From positions 4,651,501 to 4,715,500 of the forward strand of contig NZ_CP007014.1 in the NCBI RefSeq assembly GCF_000452705.1: 64,000 bases of DNA. Reading direction: 5' to 3'. The notes beneath the pieces are model-generated. The model worked only from the letters and a program-made list of their open reading frames with translations, ran no database searches and had not been told where the DNA came from. The DNA is from Pseudomonas syringae CC1557. Its GTDB lineage: Bacteria; Pseudomonadota; Gammaproteobacteria; Pseudomonadales; Pseudomonadaceae. Positions 9,015 to 17,191 of the stretch are shown in pieces. Numbering within the stretch: the first letter of the stretch is position 1; each line of letters starts with the position of its first letter. Both the position numbers and the translations under genes were made by a program.

Positions 9015-9353
9015 GTCCTGCAACTCCCCGTGAACACCGGCCGGATCTGAACAAACAGAGGCGATGCTTTTTTTTGAAAAACACTGACAGCAAAATGCCA
9101 TGTTCTGGTTTCAATGGCGATACATGGCGCCAAAGATTGGGTCGAAAAACGCGGTTGCCCATGCGTTTTCTTGACAAATAGCGTGACCGTTGACGTTTCA
9201 GCCTCAACCAAGCAAGAAGCGGACCGCTGCATCAGACGAGAAACGCTTTAAAAAGCAGCAAATTATTCACCCCGAGCGAATCCCGAGAAAAGTAAACTTC
9301 GGAGGAGCTGCCGATTACTTCACGGCGATCTCGCCCACACAGGAGGTCTTTTC
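9015..9353. other. divergent intergenic region between chemoreceptor and J-domain genes
   Basis: This 340-base region must hold both promoters. It includes a run of T/A bases near 9068 and an AT-rich patch near 9250-9270. No sigma-70, sigma-54 or FliA promoter reached a standard I would defend. AGGAGG at about 9340 is the ribosome site of the downstream gene. Confidence 0.35.
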
Positions 9354-10475
9354 ATGACTACCTCACTTGCTTCGCCGCGTATCGTTGCGCAACCCTCCAA
9401 GCCTCAGCTGAGCACTGGCCAGAAAAAATTCAACACGCTGATGGAGAAGCTCGAAACCAGACGCAAGCTTTTGCAGCAATGGCTCACGGTTTCAACAACC
9501 TGTGAAGAGCTGTGGATCGAGGAGCTGGTGCCGATGCTCAAGGAACAGGCCGAGAACGATATAAACCGCCTGCGCCTGCTTGATCAAGCCAGTGACCAGT
9601 TCCGGTTAAGCAAGAAAGACCGCGCCACATTGCTGGAGATCATCTGTGGGATGACGATGTCGCTCATGGGTAGGGAGCATGATGAAGAACTGAAGCACCT
9701 TTATCTCAAATATACCGGCAACGATTACGATGAGGATCGACGCCAAGAAGACGAAAGGTTCAAAACGTCGCTGGAGGAAGAGCTGGGCGTGGAGCTGGGA
9801 GACGATGTCGACCTGCAATCCATTGACGACGTGACCCGCCATATTGAAGAGCAGTTGAGAGAACGGTCCGAACAGGCACAACATTCACAGAAGCCGAAGA
9901 AACCGACTGCCAGCGAAATACGTCGTGAACAGGAACAGGCAGAAGGCAGTCAGTCGTTACGCGAAATCTACCGCAAGCTGGTCAGTGCATTGCACCCGGA
10001 CCGGGAGCAGGACGGCGATGAGCGTGAGCGGAAAACAGCGCTCATGCAGCAGGTAAACGAAGCGTATGAAAGCGACAACCTGCTGGCGCTGCTACAGATG
10101 CAAATGGAGATCGAACAGATCGACCAGACACACATCGACAGCATCTCCGATAAACGCCTCAAGCACTTCAACCGGATACTGAGCGAACAGCTCAGAGAGC
10201 TGGAAGACGAGATCCATGATCGCAAGATGATGATCCGGGAGCGCTTCCTGATGGATCCCTACGAAGACATCAGACCCAAGACCGCCAACACCAAATGTGT
10301 GAAGCAGATCAAGGTCATCCGCGGACACCTCGATGAGGCACAGGATGAACTGCAGGCACTCACTGACCCGAAAAGCCTTAAGGCCTGGCTCAGGGAGCAA
10401 CGAGAGATGGCCGATATGCTGGACATGATAGATGAGTTCGATGACCTGGAAATGCTAGACACCCTGTTCCGATAA
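9354..10475 (+). CDS. J-domain (DnaJ-like) protein, conserved in pseudomonads
   Basis: The 373-residue acidic protein is mostly predicted coiled-coil. Residues about 200-245 form a J-domain core, SLREIYRKLVSALHPDRE, with the essential HPD tripeptide at 214-216. J-domains stimulate the ATPase of DnaK-type Hsp70 proteins. There is no Gly/Phe region, zinc domain or membrane helix, so this is a class III (specialised) J-protein whose client is unknown. A strong AGGAGG site precedes the ATG. It stands alone between a chemoreceptor and a tRNA gene. Confidence 0.75.
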   Translation: MTTSLASPRIVAQPSKPQLSTGQKKFNTLMEKLETRRKLLQQWLTVSTTCEELWIEELVPMLKEQAENDINRLRLLDQASDQFRLSKKDRATLLEIICGMTMSLMGREHDEELKHLYLKYTGNDYDEDRRQEDERFKTSLEEELGVELGDDVDLQSIDDVTRHIEEQLRERSEQAQHSQKPKKPTASEIRREQEQAEGSQSLREIYRKLVSALHPDREQDGDERERKTALMQQVNEAYESDNLLALLQMQMEIEQIDQTHIDSISDKRLKHFNRILSEQLRELEDEIHDRKMMIRERFLMDPYEDIRPKTANTKCVKQIKVIRGHLDEAQDELQALTDPKSLKAWLREQREMADMLDMIDEFDDLEMLDTLFR

Positions 10476-10552
10476 AGGCCCGGAAAACGAGGCGCTGACG
10501 AGGACTGCCACCTAACCGGTTGATCGCACGCAATTATTTTTCACAGCAACGC

Positions 10553-10581
10553 TTGACACATATCCGTTTAGCGCGAATAAT
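10553..10581 (+). promoter_or_regulatory. sigma-70 promoter of the tRNA-Met gene
   Basis: TTGACA (10553-10558) and AATAAT (10576-10581) are separated by 17 bases, close to consensus. The mature tRNA begins 11 bases after the -10 box. Confidence 0.85.
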
Positions 10582-10592
10582 GCGCGCCACTT

Positions 10593-10669
10593 GGCTACAT
10601 AGCTCAGTTGGTTAGAGCATAGCATTCATAATGCTGGGGTCCGGGGTTCAAGTCCCTGTGTAGCCACCA
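10593..10669 (+). tRNA. tRNA-Met (CAT), elongator
   Basis: The 77-base sequence folds as a full cloverleaf. The acceptor stem is GGCTACA paired with TGTAGCC, the D-arm has AGCTCAGTTGGTTAGAGC, the anticodon loop contains CAT, and the T-arm reads GGGGTTCAAGTCCC. CCA is encoded at the 3' end. The paired first base and D-arm match elongator rather than initiator tRNA-Met. Confidence 0.97.
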
Positions 10670-10711
10670 AGTACCGGTTTAGAGACTTCACTTGAAGTTT
10701 TTAAACCAAAC

Positions 10712-10742
10712 AAGAAGCCCGCCTCGTGCGGGCTTTCTTGTT
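10712..10742 (+). terminator. rho-independent terminator after tRNA-Met
   Basis: AAGCCCGC and GCGGGCTT flank the loop CTCGT at about 10716-10734, and TTTCTTGTTTC follows. It lies about 45 bases downstream of the tRNA. Confidence 0.85.
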
Positions 10743-10747
10743 TCTGG

Positions 10748-10930
10748 CTATCTCTCCTTGTATCCCTCTATGCACTCAAGCGTAGCGCAGATAATTGCAA
10801 ATCTTGCGGCAGAGCTCGGCTTGGACTTATCTGCGCCATATCCCCCGATGCCAGGATATCCGGCACGCAGAACGGCGCTGAAATTCACCCCAGCCCACTC
10901 TGAGCGGATAGGAAAAAGCAGACGGCTCAT
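10748..10930 (-). CDS. small hypothetical protein, possibly a remnant
   Basis: The 60-residue frame starts MSRLLFPIRSEWAGV and ends CATLECIEGYKER. Its ATG overlaps the TGA of the upstream minus-strand frame as ATGA, a typical coupled arrangement. I do not recognise the protein; it is mildly hydrophobic in the middle. Since the upstream gene carries a frameshift, the pair may be decaying together. Confidence 0.35.
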   Translation of the reverse strand: MSRLLFPIRSEWAGVNFSAVLRAGYPGIGGYGADKSKPSSAARFAIICATLECIEGYKER

Positions 10931-11186
10931 GTGAATTTGCCGCCTACCAACGCTCCCGATTGAATCACGTAGTAACCACTCAGGTAACCACCAAAAGACA
11001 CTACACACTCTGCCTGGTTACCATCCATCAAACGGATCTCCATCACGGAGTCGCCATACACCCGCCAGCCTTGATAATTTTTAACAGGCTGATTGGCTGA
11101 CCAATATCAGGTTTTGGCAGGTCGCTGGCATCCACGGTTTTTGGCCGTTCGAGCGTAATGCGATTGCTCGCCGCATCTCTGCCCAT
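10927..11186 (-). pseudogene. frameshifted small gene of unknown function
   Basis: A good ribosome site (GGAG, 8 bases upstream) precedes an ATG at 11186. The frame reads MGRDAASNRITLERPKTVDA and DLPKPDIGQPISLLK, and then stops. Sequence in the neighbouring frame continues as WRVYGDSVMEIRLMDGNQ and FGGYLSGYYVIQSGALVGG to a stop at 10927. The total length, 260 bases, is one base from a whole number of codons, which suggests a single indel near 11060-11090. The protein would have been about 86 residues. It lies directly upstream of, and divergent from, the lipase effector gene. Confidence 0.4.
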
Positions 11187-11390
11187 AACTCAGCTCCGGC
11201 TAGGCGCCACCATTCGTTCCTCGCTGGGACCGATGATCCTCGCTGCTCGAAAATGCCAACCGAACCAGATAATGGGTCATTAAACTCGGAGCATTCCTAC
11301 ATCCCCGGGCGTCCAGCACTGATAGCATCGCGTTGCCCCAGCCACTGTGCTGGGATTTTTACGGATGAATAAGGATTCAGGTATCAAGGA
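11187..11390. other. intergenic region upstream of the lipase effector gene
   Basis: About 200 bases with no recognisable gene. It holds a GC-rich part around 11195-11240 and the ribosome-site candidates AAGGATT (about 11371) and AAGGA directly before the ATG at 11391. No clear promoter was identified. Confidence 0.3.
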
Positions 11391-12947
11391 ATGACTGGCT
11401 ACGTACCCAAACCGGCAATACCCAACCAATCACAAGACGACCGTAATCCTGGTGTCACGCCGGTCGATCTTCACGCCCAGCGCTGGGCCGAATACGAAAA
11501 GCATTGTAAAGAGCCTGTGTCCCCACCAGACAAAGTGAAGGTTGGTCTGCGTATTGGCGTCTTCTTCGACGGCACTGGCAACAACTCTGGCAACACAGCA
11601 GCGGGCTTGCTCTGTGGCGCTCAGCACCCCATTGCACCAGCAGATATCGACAAAAGTTGTGCGCCATTCATGGCCGACCCAGATAGTAGTTACGGCAATG
11701 ATGCGAGCAATGTGGCCAAGCTATTTGATCGTTACTATGAATCCCAAGGGGCGGAAGGTGAAGGCGCTCAGAAGAGCATTTGGCTGAAGATCTACGTCGA
11801 GGGTATCGGCACCAAGACTAATGAAAAAGATAGCCTGGTCGGATCGGGTACCGGTCGCGGAGGGACGGGCGTCGCTGACCGGGTTCAGCAGTCATTCAGT
11901 ATGATAAAGCAGCGTATCAGTGACGCCCTTCAAGACATCCCTGAATGCGAAATCACCACGCTAACCTTCGACACTTTTGGTTTTAGTCGGGGCGCAGCTG
12001 CGGCGCGGCACTTTGCGAATGAGGTCGTTCGTTGCAAGCAAGGGCCATTGGGAGATGTTTTGCGTAGCAACCCTAAGGGGTTTAGCTCGAGTTTTACTGG
12101 CCAATACAATAGTGAAATCATCATGGGCTTTATTGGCCTGTTCGATACCGTGCCATCCATCGCTGGATTTGCCAACATGGGCAACGTGAAAAGCGCCATT
12201 GCTCCCGGTATAAAGCTTTACCTCGACCGCAAGTATTTCACTGATGTTGTCCATTTGGTTGCTCGTGATGAATGTCGAGCAAACTTTGCCCTGAGTCGAG
12301 TCAAGCCTGCTCATCCAGAAATTACCCTCCCCGGAGTACATTCGGATATTGGTGGTGGCTACCTTGAAGAGTCATTGGAGTGTGTACTGGTTAGTCCGAT
12401 GCAAGCGCTTGATATCTCGTTCAACAGTGACGTCACTACCACGTCGATCTACCGAGACGCGGCACGAGCAAAAAGCCAATGGATAGCTAGAGGCTGGCCT
12501 TCAGAACTTCTCGAGATTGTTACACCCACTGCGTTTCCTCTACCGAAAGCGCATGACGAGCGGCTCAGTCCAGGCCAAAAGCGCGTATATGCAGGACTAC
12601 AACTCAAGCGAACGATAAGCGGCAAATTGTCGAGAGTTTACCTACGAGTCATGTATGAACTGGCCAAAGAAAAAGGTGTGCATTTCAACGACATCGACGA
12701 GCATGATCCTGCCTACCTGATTCCAACTGATCTCCAAGCCATCTGTGATCGGTTTGTTAAGGGATGCTACAGTACAACGCCTGCTGAGGAGCAGTTGCTC
12801 AAATTGAAGTACATCCATACCTCGGCTAATTGGAATCACCCGCTTGGCAAAAGAGATGGCAGCGGGCTGAAGGTCGTTTACATCAATGCTCCCACAGCAG
12901 ATGCCATGCGCGTGCAACATCCCCACTCACCTGACTGGACGCTTTAG
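11391..12947 (+). CDS. DUF2235 lipase, probable type VI secretion effector (Tle1-like)
   Basis: The 518-residue protein belongs to the DUF2235 alpha/beta-hydrolase family. It has FFDGTGNN at 58-65, the nucleophile elbow GFSRG with Ser200, LFDTV around Asp253, and HSDIGGGY at 318-325. In T6SS Tle1 effectors these motifs form a phospholipase active site that attacks membranes of rival cells. It has no signal peptide, as expected of a T6SS cargo. A DUF2931 lipoprotein gene begins two bases after its stop and is probably the immunity gene. No vgrG, PAAR or hcp gene is nearby, so delivery would depend on machinery elsewhere. Its base composition is less GC-rich than that of core genes nearby. Confidence 0.8.
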   Translation: MTGYVPKPAIPNQSQDDRNPGVTPVDLHAQRWAEYEKHCKEPVSPPDKVKVGLRIGVFFDGTGNNSGNTAAGLLCGAQHPIAPADIDKSCAPFMADPDSSYGNDASNVAKLFDRYYESQGAEGEGAQKSIWLKIYVEGIGTKTNEKDSLVGSGTGRGGTGVADRVQQSFSMIKQRISDALQDIPECEITTLTFDTFGFSRGAAAARHFANEVVRCKQGPLGDVLRSNPKGFSSSFTGQYNSEIIMGFIGLFDTVPSIAGFANMGNVKSAIAPGIKLYLDRKYFTDVVHLVARDECRANFALSRVKPAHPEITLPGVHSDIGGGYLEESLECVLVSPMQALDISFNSDVTTTSIYRDAARAKSQWIARGWPSELLEIVTPTAFPLPKAHDERLSPGQKRVYAGLQLKRTISGKLSRVYLRVMYELAKEKGVHFNDIDEHDPAYLIPTDLQAICDRFVKGCYSTTPAEEQLLKLKYIHTSANWNHPLGKRDGSGLKVVYINAPTADAMRVQHPHSPDWTL

Positions 12948-12949
12948 TA

Positions 12950-13603
12950 ATGAAAGTACTTATGGTCCTACTAAGCGCCCTGCTGACCACAGGCTGTCAG
13001 GCTGCAGACCCGTTATTCGGAAAAACCGACCCGAAAAGTCAAAGGTGGGAACTTGGATTTATTGCGCCTAGCTACATGCAGGGAGAGGTTGAGTACAGCA
13101 CCGTAGTTGATACGGAGGGAAAGATATTCAACCGAACCGGCGGCGGTGCTATTGGTAGCGGAGATCCAGGAATGGGAAGCGAAGCTGCGAGAGGTTGGAG
13201 TGCTATAGGCGGCAGTGGCAAGCCGGTCGTGGGGGCTGATCTGCCAAAACGCATTTTCGTTCGCTGGCAATCAGTAGTGGAACCACAAACCTACAGGGCA
13301 TGGGTCGATATTCCAGACGAGGCGCGACAGCTCATGCGCGCCTCTACAGAGAGACGTTGCTCGGAAACACCGGAGCAGTCCGCTCGCTTTATGGCATCGA
13401 TGTATTTGGGCCTGACTCCAGGTGGGGGCGTCCAAGTCTGGGTACGAGACGAGTGCCGCCGCCCAATAAAAGTCGCCCGTTCTCAAGGCGAAGTTGAGCC
13501 TCTGGGACCGCATCTTGGAAAATCAGACGGGCACTACTACCCACAGTCAGAGAAATCGAAGCGCTACATCGAGAAATATGGAATTCCCTACGGTAGCTGG
13601 TGA
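12950..13603 (+). CDS. DUF2931 lipoprotein, probable T6SS lipase immunity protein
   Basis: The 217-residue protein has a type II signal peptide with lipobox LLTTGC (Cys16), so it should be anchored in a membrane facing the periplasm. The body resembles DUF2931 proteins, often encoded next to DUF2235 lipases. It contains FVRWQSVVEPQTYRAW and a cysteine pair. Immunity proteins for T6SS lipases act in the periplasm, which fits. The start lies two bases after the effector stop, so the pair is transcribed together. The immunity role is inferred from the position and family. Confidence 0.75.
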   Translation: MKVLMVLLSALLTTGCQAADPLFGKTDPKSQRWELGFIAPSYMQGEVEYSTVVDTEGKIFNRTGGGAIGSGDPGMGSEAARGWSAIGGSGKPVVGADLPKRIFVRWQSVVEPQTYRAWVDIPDEARQLMRASTERRCSETPEQSARFMASMYLGLTPGGGVQVWVRDECRRPIKVARSQGEVEPLGPHLGKSDGHYYPQSEKSKRYIEKYGIPYGSW

Positions 13604-13856
13604 ACACTTTTCCCTGGTCACTGGCTCATCAACACCTCTGCACTTCTGAATCTATCCCTTGCGTTAGCTGAAGATGCCGATTTGCCTTTAGACACGAGGC
13701 AGAAGGCGGTTGATGTGTTCAAAGGGACGGATGAGCAAATGGAGATACTTCGGGAGCTTTCCGAGATCATGGAGACGAACGGTGCAAGATAAAATCTCTT
13801 TGACACTGCTACTGCGGGACATGGATGCGCGCGAGGCTAAAATTGCGGACCTTTAG
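13604..13856 (+). pseudogene. remnant of small coding sequence behind the immunity gene
   Basis: After the DUF2931 stop the same frame stays open to a TAA at 13790, giving NTSALLNLSLALAEDADLPL and then GTDEQMEILRELSEIMETNG. It has no start codon of its own. An overlapping frame starts with GTG at 13782 and reads VQDKISLTLLLRDMDAREAK to a TAG at 13854. Both look protein-like but are too broken or too short to trust. I do not recognise a family. Confidence 0.3.
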
Positions 13857-13895
13857 ACAATCTTTTCCCGGCAGTAGGACGACAGAGCGGTCCAC

Positions 13896-14276
13896 GTGGC
13901 CAATACTCATCCCATGAACGACATCACTCGCGAAGAATTCAATGCAAAGCTTGAGACCATCGAAACGAAGATGGATGCTTGGGTAGACGCTGTGTCAACG
14001 AAAATTGATGCTTTCGTAGCTGTACAGGCGGAACGCGATAAAAGGATGGAAGCCACCCTCAATCAAATATCCACCAATCACGGTGAGATACAGTCCAGCA
14101 TTGGCTCGATGAAGACGACGATGATTGTAACCGCCGTCTCAACCGTGCTGGCAATCGTCATTGGCATAGCCGGATTTAATGTGATGCTCACATCGAACAT
14201 GGTCGCCTCCTTCCAGATGGGACGAAGTGAACAGGCATACCAGAAAAACGCTGAACAACCGCCTCCATCCACATAA
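13896..14276 (+). CDS. small coiled-coil protein with one membrane helix
   Basis: The 126-residue protein has a charged, predicted coiled-coil N-terminal part (REEFNAKLETIETKMDAWVD) and one membrane segment at about residues 79-101 (TMIVTAVSTVLAIVIGIAG). The start could be GTG at 13896 or ATG at 13914; the ATG form would begin MNDITREEFNAKLE. Similar small proteins are common in pseudomonad accessory regions, but no function is established. A terminator follows at once. Confidence 0.6.
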   Translation: MANTHPMNDITREEFNAKLETIETKMDAWVDAVSTKIDAFVAVQAERDKRMEATLNQISTNHGEIQSSIGSMKTTMIVTAVSTVLAIVIGIAGFNVMLTSNMVASFQMGRSEQAYQKNAEQPPPST

Positions 14277-14301
14277 CTTCAGCCTCAGCAGAAATAAATC
14301 A

Positions 14302-14325
14302 GCCCGGCCCAGCGCCGGGCGTTTT
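14302..14325 (+). terminator. rho-independent terminator
   Basis: GCCCGGC (14302-14308) and GCCGGGC (14314-14320) enclose a five-base loop and are followed by GTTTT. It ends the transcript of the small membrane protein gene. Confidence 0.75.
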
Positions 14326-14558
14326 CGTTCTGCGCTCGTCTTCTCATGTCACAAATCCATAAACAAGCAGATCTGGACATTCCTCGCTGGTACCACCCGC
14401 ATGGCTGCATTGTTTTTCAGCCATCGCTTTCTGGCTAACAAAGACTCTTGGCTACCCCTCCCAAATTTTGACGAGCGGCCTTTCCACCTTGCATGCCTCA
14501 GCTATGCTCGAAAATGATGGCTCACGAAGGGCCAGCATTTCTCATAAAGGAGCAACGC

Positions 14559-14822
14559 ATGCGCAAACTCGTACTTTCGATGACGGCCGCCCTCTTCCTG
14601 ACGGGCACCCTGGTTCCCGCCGCGTTCGCAGAGAGCGAGCTGGAGAAAGGCATCCGGCACGATAATCGTGAGTTGGACAAAGGTGTTGATCACGACGCCA
14701 AGGAAGTGGACAAGGGTGTTAAGCACGACGCAAATGAGGTCGACAAAGGCGCGAAGCATGACGACAAAGAGCGTCACAAAGAGGATAAGCACATTGATAA
14801 AGAGGTCAAAAAGGATCTCTGA
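14559..14822 (+). CDS. small exported protein with charged HD/K repeats
   Basis: The 87-residue precursor has a clear Sec signal peptide (MRKLVLSMTAALFLTGTLVP, cut near AFA-ES). The mature part of about 63 residues is almost only charged residues arranged in imperfect 11-residue repeats: ELDKGVDHDAK, EVDKGVKHDAN, EVDKGAKHDDK. Such a sequence is likely disordered or a single amphipathic helix, and the His and Asp spacing could bind metal. AAGGAG lies 8 bases before the ATG. A longer frame begins upstream at 14493 but lacks a signal peptide. The function is unknown. Confidence 0.75.
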   Translation: MRKLVLSMTAALFLTGTLVPAAFAESELEKGIRHDNRELDKGVDHDAKEVDKGVKHDANEVDKGAKHDDKERHKEDKHIDKEVKKDL

Positions 14823-14825
14823 CAG

Positions 14826-14852
14826 AAAGCCTGCCGTCGAGCAGGCTTTTTT
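14826..14852 (+). terminator. rho-independent terminator
   Basis: AAAGCCTGC (14826-14834) pairs with GCAGGCTTT (14841-14849) around a six-base loop, followed by a T run. It lies just after the repeat-protein stop. Confidence 0.85.
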
Positions 14853-14943
14853 ATGATGCAGGAGATTCAATCGATTACAGGGCACTGCCGTTAAGCACCG
14901 GATCACATTTCAATTGATCCGGTCTCTGTCACTGGATGTACGG

Positions 14944-16824
14944 TCAAATCTTGAAGCTCTCCACCAGTTGCTTCAAACGCCCGGCCTGTTGTGAAAGCGC
15001 AGCGCAGTCCTTGAGTGTTTCATTCAGGTTGGCCACGCCTTGCTGATTAAGCGTGTTGATCTGGTTGATGTCGATGTTGAGCGTTTCGACAACAGCCGTC
15101 TGCTCTTCGGTAGCGGCGGCGACAGATTGGTTCATGCCATCGATTTCACCAATGCGGCGCGTTACGTCGCGCAAACGGCTGCCTGCCTGATTGGCAACTT
15201 CGACACTTTCCTGACTGGAGGCCTGGCTTTGGTTCATGTTGAGCACAGCGTGTTGAGAGCCTGTCTGCAGGCCTCCGATCATCTGGTAAATCTCATCGGC
15301 CGACACTTGAGTACGGTGAGCCAGGTTGCGTACTTCGTCGGCCACCACGGCAAAACCACGCCCGGCTTCACCAGCACGTGCCGCCTCGATGGCTGCGTTG
15401 AGCGCCAACAGGTTGGTCTGCTGGGAAATGCTTTTGATAACATCCAGAATATGTCCGATGTTATCGGTGCTGGCATTGAGCTGTTCGACTTGCGTGCATG
15501 AATCACTGATCTTGGCCGAGAGTTCACTCATGGCGCGAATGGTTTTTTCGACCACGACCTGACCGTCTTCTGCCTGAGTTCGGGCTTCGCTGGCCTGGAT
15601 CGAGGCATCGGACGCATTGCGCGCTATCTCCTGCGTCGCAGCCCCCAGTTCGTTGATGGCTGCCGCCACGCTGTTGGTGCGTGCGCTCTGCTCATCGAAG
15701 CCGACGATCGAGGAATTGGAGGAGTTCACGACACGCTGCGACAGGTCATGCACCTGCAACGTGGCAGATGAAACCTCGGCGATGGACGCGTGCACGCGCT
15801 CTACGAATTGATTGAACGAGCCACCCAGTTCAGCGAACTCGTCCTTGCCCTGAATGCTCAGACGACGAGTCAGGTCACCTTCGCCCTGAGCGATGTCCTG
15901 CATTGCCCGGCCCATGTCGGTCAGCGGCCGCATCAACGCGCGAATCAGCAAGCTCAACAGCAAGGCAATCACTGCCACTGCGATCAGCACGGCCACGATC
16001 GCCGAGCTGCGGAACTGGCTCAAGGGCGCATAAGCCTTGTCTTTGTCGATCGACAAACCAATGTGCCAGTCAGCCGAGGGCAGCCCGGTGATCGGAGTGA
16101 ACGACAGTAGCCGTTGCTGACCATTGAGCGTGACTTCACGCAGACGCGAGTCCAGGCTGAGGGTCTGCCCAGGATAGATATCCTTCAGGTTTTTCATGAC
16201 TTGATCCTTGTCAGGGCTGACGATGATCTGCCCGTCGCCACTGACCAGGAAGGCGTAGCCAAGCCCGCCGAACTCGACCGAGTTGATGATCTTGACCAAT
16301 GTGTCGAGACTCAGGTCACCGCCTACCACACCGGACACCTGGCCGTTGGTCTTGACCGGGCTGGCGATGGTCACCACCAGGCCGCCGACGGACGCCAGAT
16401 AAGGCGCACTCAGAATGGTTTTGCCGGCGTCGACCGTCGATTTGTACCAGGGGCGCTGACGCGGGTCATAGCCTGCTGGCATAGCCACGTCTGGCCGCTG
16501 GGTGAACGCGCCTTTGCTGTCGCCGACGTAGGTGAACTGGAAGGTAGAAACCAGCGAGGATTGCGACACCAGGCCGCCAAGGTCTGAGTTGACACCCTGA
16601 TAAGCCACATCCTGAGTCAGGTTTTCCAGCACCAGAATGCGCCCGCTCAGCCAGTTCTGCACGCTGCTCGCCGTCAACTGGCCCGCTTGCGCGACAGAAG
16701 ACTCCAGGTTCTGGGTGATGGTCGTGCGTTGCAGATAATCGTTATAGAGCGTGAACAGAGCAAACGCCAACACCACAACACCGGACGCAGCCAGAAGAAT
16801 TTTATGCCGAAACTTCAAGGTCAT
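14944..16824 (-). CDS. methyl-accepting chemotaxis protein with dCache domain, probably amino-acid sensing
   Basis: The 626-residue receptor has a membrane helix near the N-terminus ([16 protein letters not shown]), a double-Cache periplasmic domain, a second helix ([19 protein letters not shown]), HAMP, and a signalling domain with the tip [18 protein letters not shown]. The distal Cache module contains YDPRQRPWY and a later GGDLSL Asp. These match the Tyr/Arg-x-Trp-Tyr/Asp signature described for amino-acid-binding dCache receptors such as PctA of P. aeruginosa. The ATG at 16824 ([10 protein letters not shown]) is preferred over upstream codons that would add an unlikely N-terminus. It ends without a CheR-binding pentapeptide. 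Confidence 0.9.
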   Translation of the reverse strand: MTLKFRHKILLAASGVVVLAFALFTLYNDYLQRTTITQNLESSVAQAGQLTASSVQNWLSGRILVLENLTQDVAYQGVNSDLGGLVSQSSLVSTFQFTYVGDSKGAFTQRPDVAMPAGYDPRQRPWYKSTVDAGKTILSAPYLASVGGLVVTIASPVKTNGQVSGVVGGDLSLDTLVKIINSVEFGGLGYAFLVSGDGQIIVSPDKDQVMKNLKDIYPGQTLSLDSRLREVTLNGQQRLLSFTPITGLPSADWHIGLSIDKDKAYAPLSQFRSSAIVAVLIAVAVIALLLSLLIRALMRPLTDMGRAMQDIAQGEGDLTRRLSIQGKDEFAELGGSFNQFVERVHASIAEVSSATLQVHDLSQRVVNSSNSSIVGFDEQSARTNSVAAAINELGAATQEIARNASDASIQASEARTQAEDGQVVVEKTIRAMSELSAKISDSCTQVEQLNASTDNIGHILDVIKSISQQTNLLALNAAIEAARAGEAGRGFAVVADEVRNLAHRTQVSADEIYQMIGGLQTGSQHAVLNMNQSQASSQESVEVANQAGSRLRDVTRRIGEIDGMNQSVAAATEEQTAVVETLNIDINQINTLNQQGVANLNETLKDCAALSQQAGRLKQLVESFKI

Positions 16825-17079
16825 TACGAAACATCTCAATAGGAATGGGAAACCAAATGCCAAAGCAACTTGCACAACAAGAACGCCATTCCTTATCAGC
16901 AACGACCCTACAGTGAGATCAGGTTTTCATTGCATCGTATCGACGGCAATCCGGCGTGATTTCGAATGAAACAACGCCCTGTTAAATGCTCATGGCCGCT
17001 TCTTTATAGCCGTGGCCAGCGGGGAACGCCAGACTGGCTGAAGCGTTTCAGCTTTTTCACAAAATTCTCGCTTTTTTAT
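16825..17079. other. divergent region between two chemoreceptor genes
   Basis: About 255 bases. Apart from the FliA-like promoter at its right edge and AT-rich tracts at 17050-17080, nothing specific was seen. No FliA -10 box (GCCGATAA) was found in the orientation of the dCache receptor. Confidence 0.35.
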
Positions 17080-17106
17080 TTCAGCTTGGTGAGTGGCAGC
17101 CGATAG
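17080..17106 (+). promoter_or_regulatory. candidate FliA (sigma-28) promoter
   Basis: TTCAGCTT (17080-17087) is followed by 11 bases and GCCGATAG (17099-17106). The -10 box matches GCCGATAA at 7 of 8 positions and the spacing matches the flagellar and chemotaxis consensus; the -35 box matches at 5 of 8. The start codon of the chemoreceptor lies 85 bases further on. Confidence 0.55.
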
Positions 17107-17191
17107 CGTCTGTACCCCTTGCCCTGACAATGGCGTTAACGCCATGCCTGTCAATTGCTTTACCTATTAAATGGCTGTCCCGGAGAATGTT

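Noticed and set aside
9290..9330. GCCGATTA near 9310 as a FliA promoter for the J-domain gene
   Set aside because: No -35 element at the proper distance; only a partial -10 match.
10593..14900. Direct repeat of the tRNA-Met 3' end marking an integrated island
   Set aside because: I looked for the tRNA 3' end (GTGTAGCCACC) in the following 4 kb by eye and found no second copy; no integrase gene is present.
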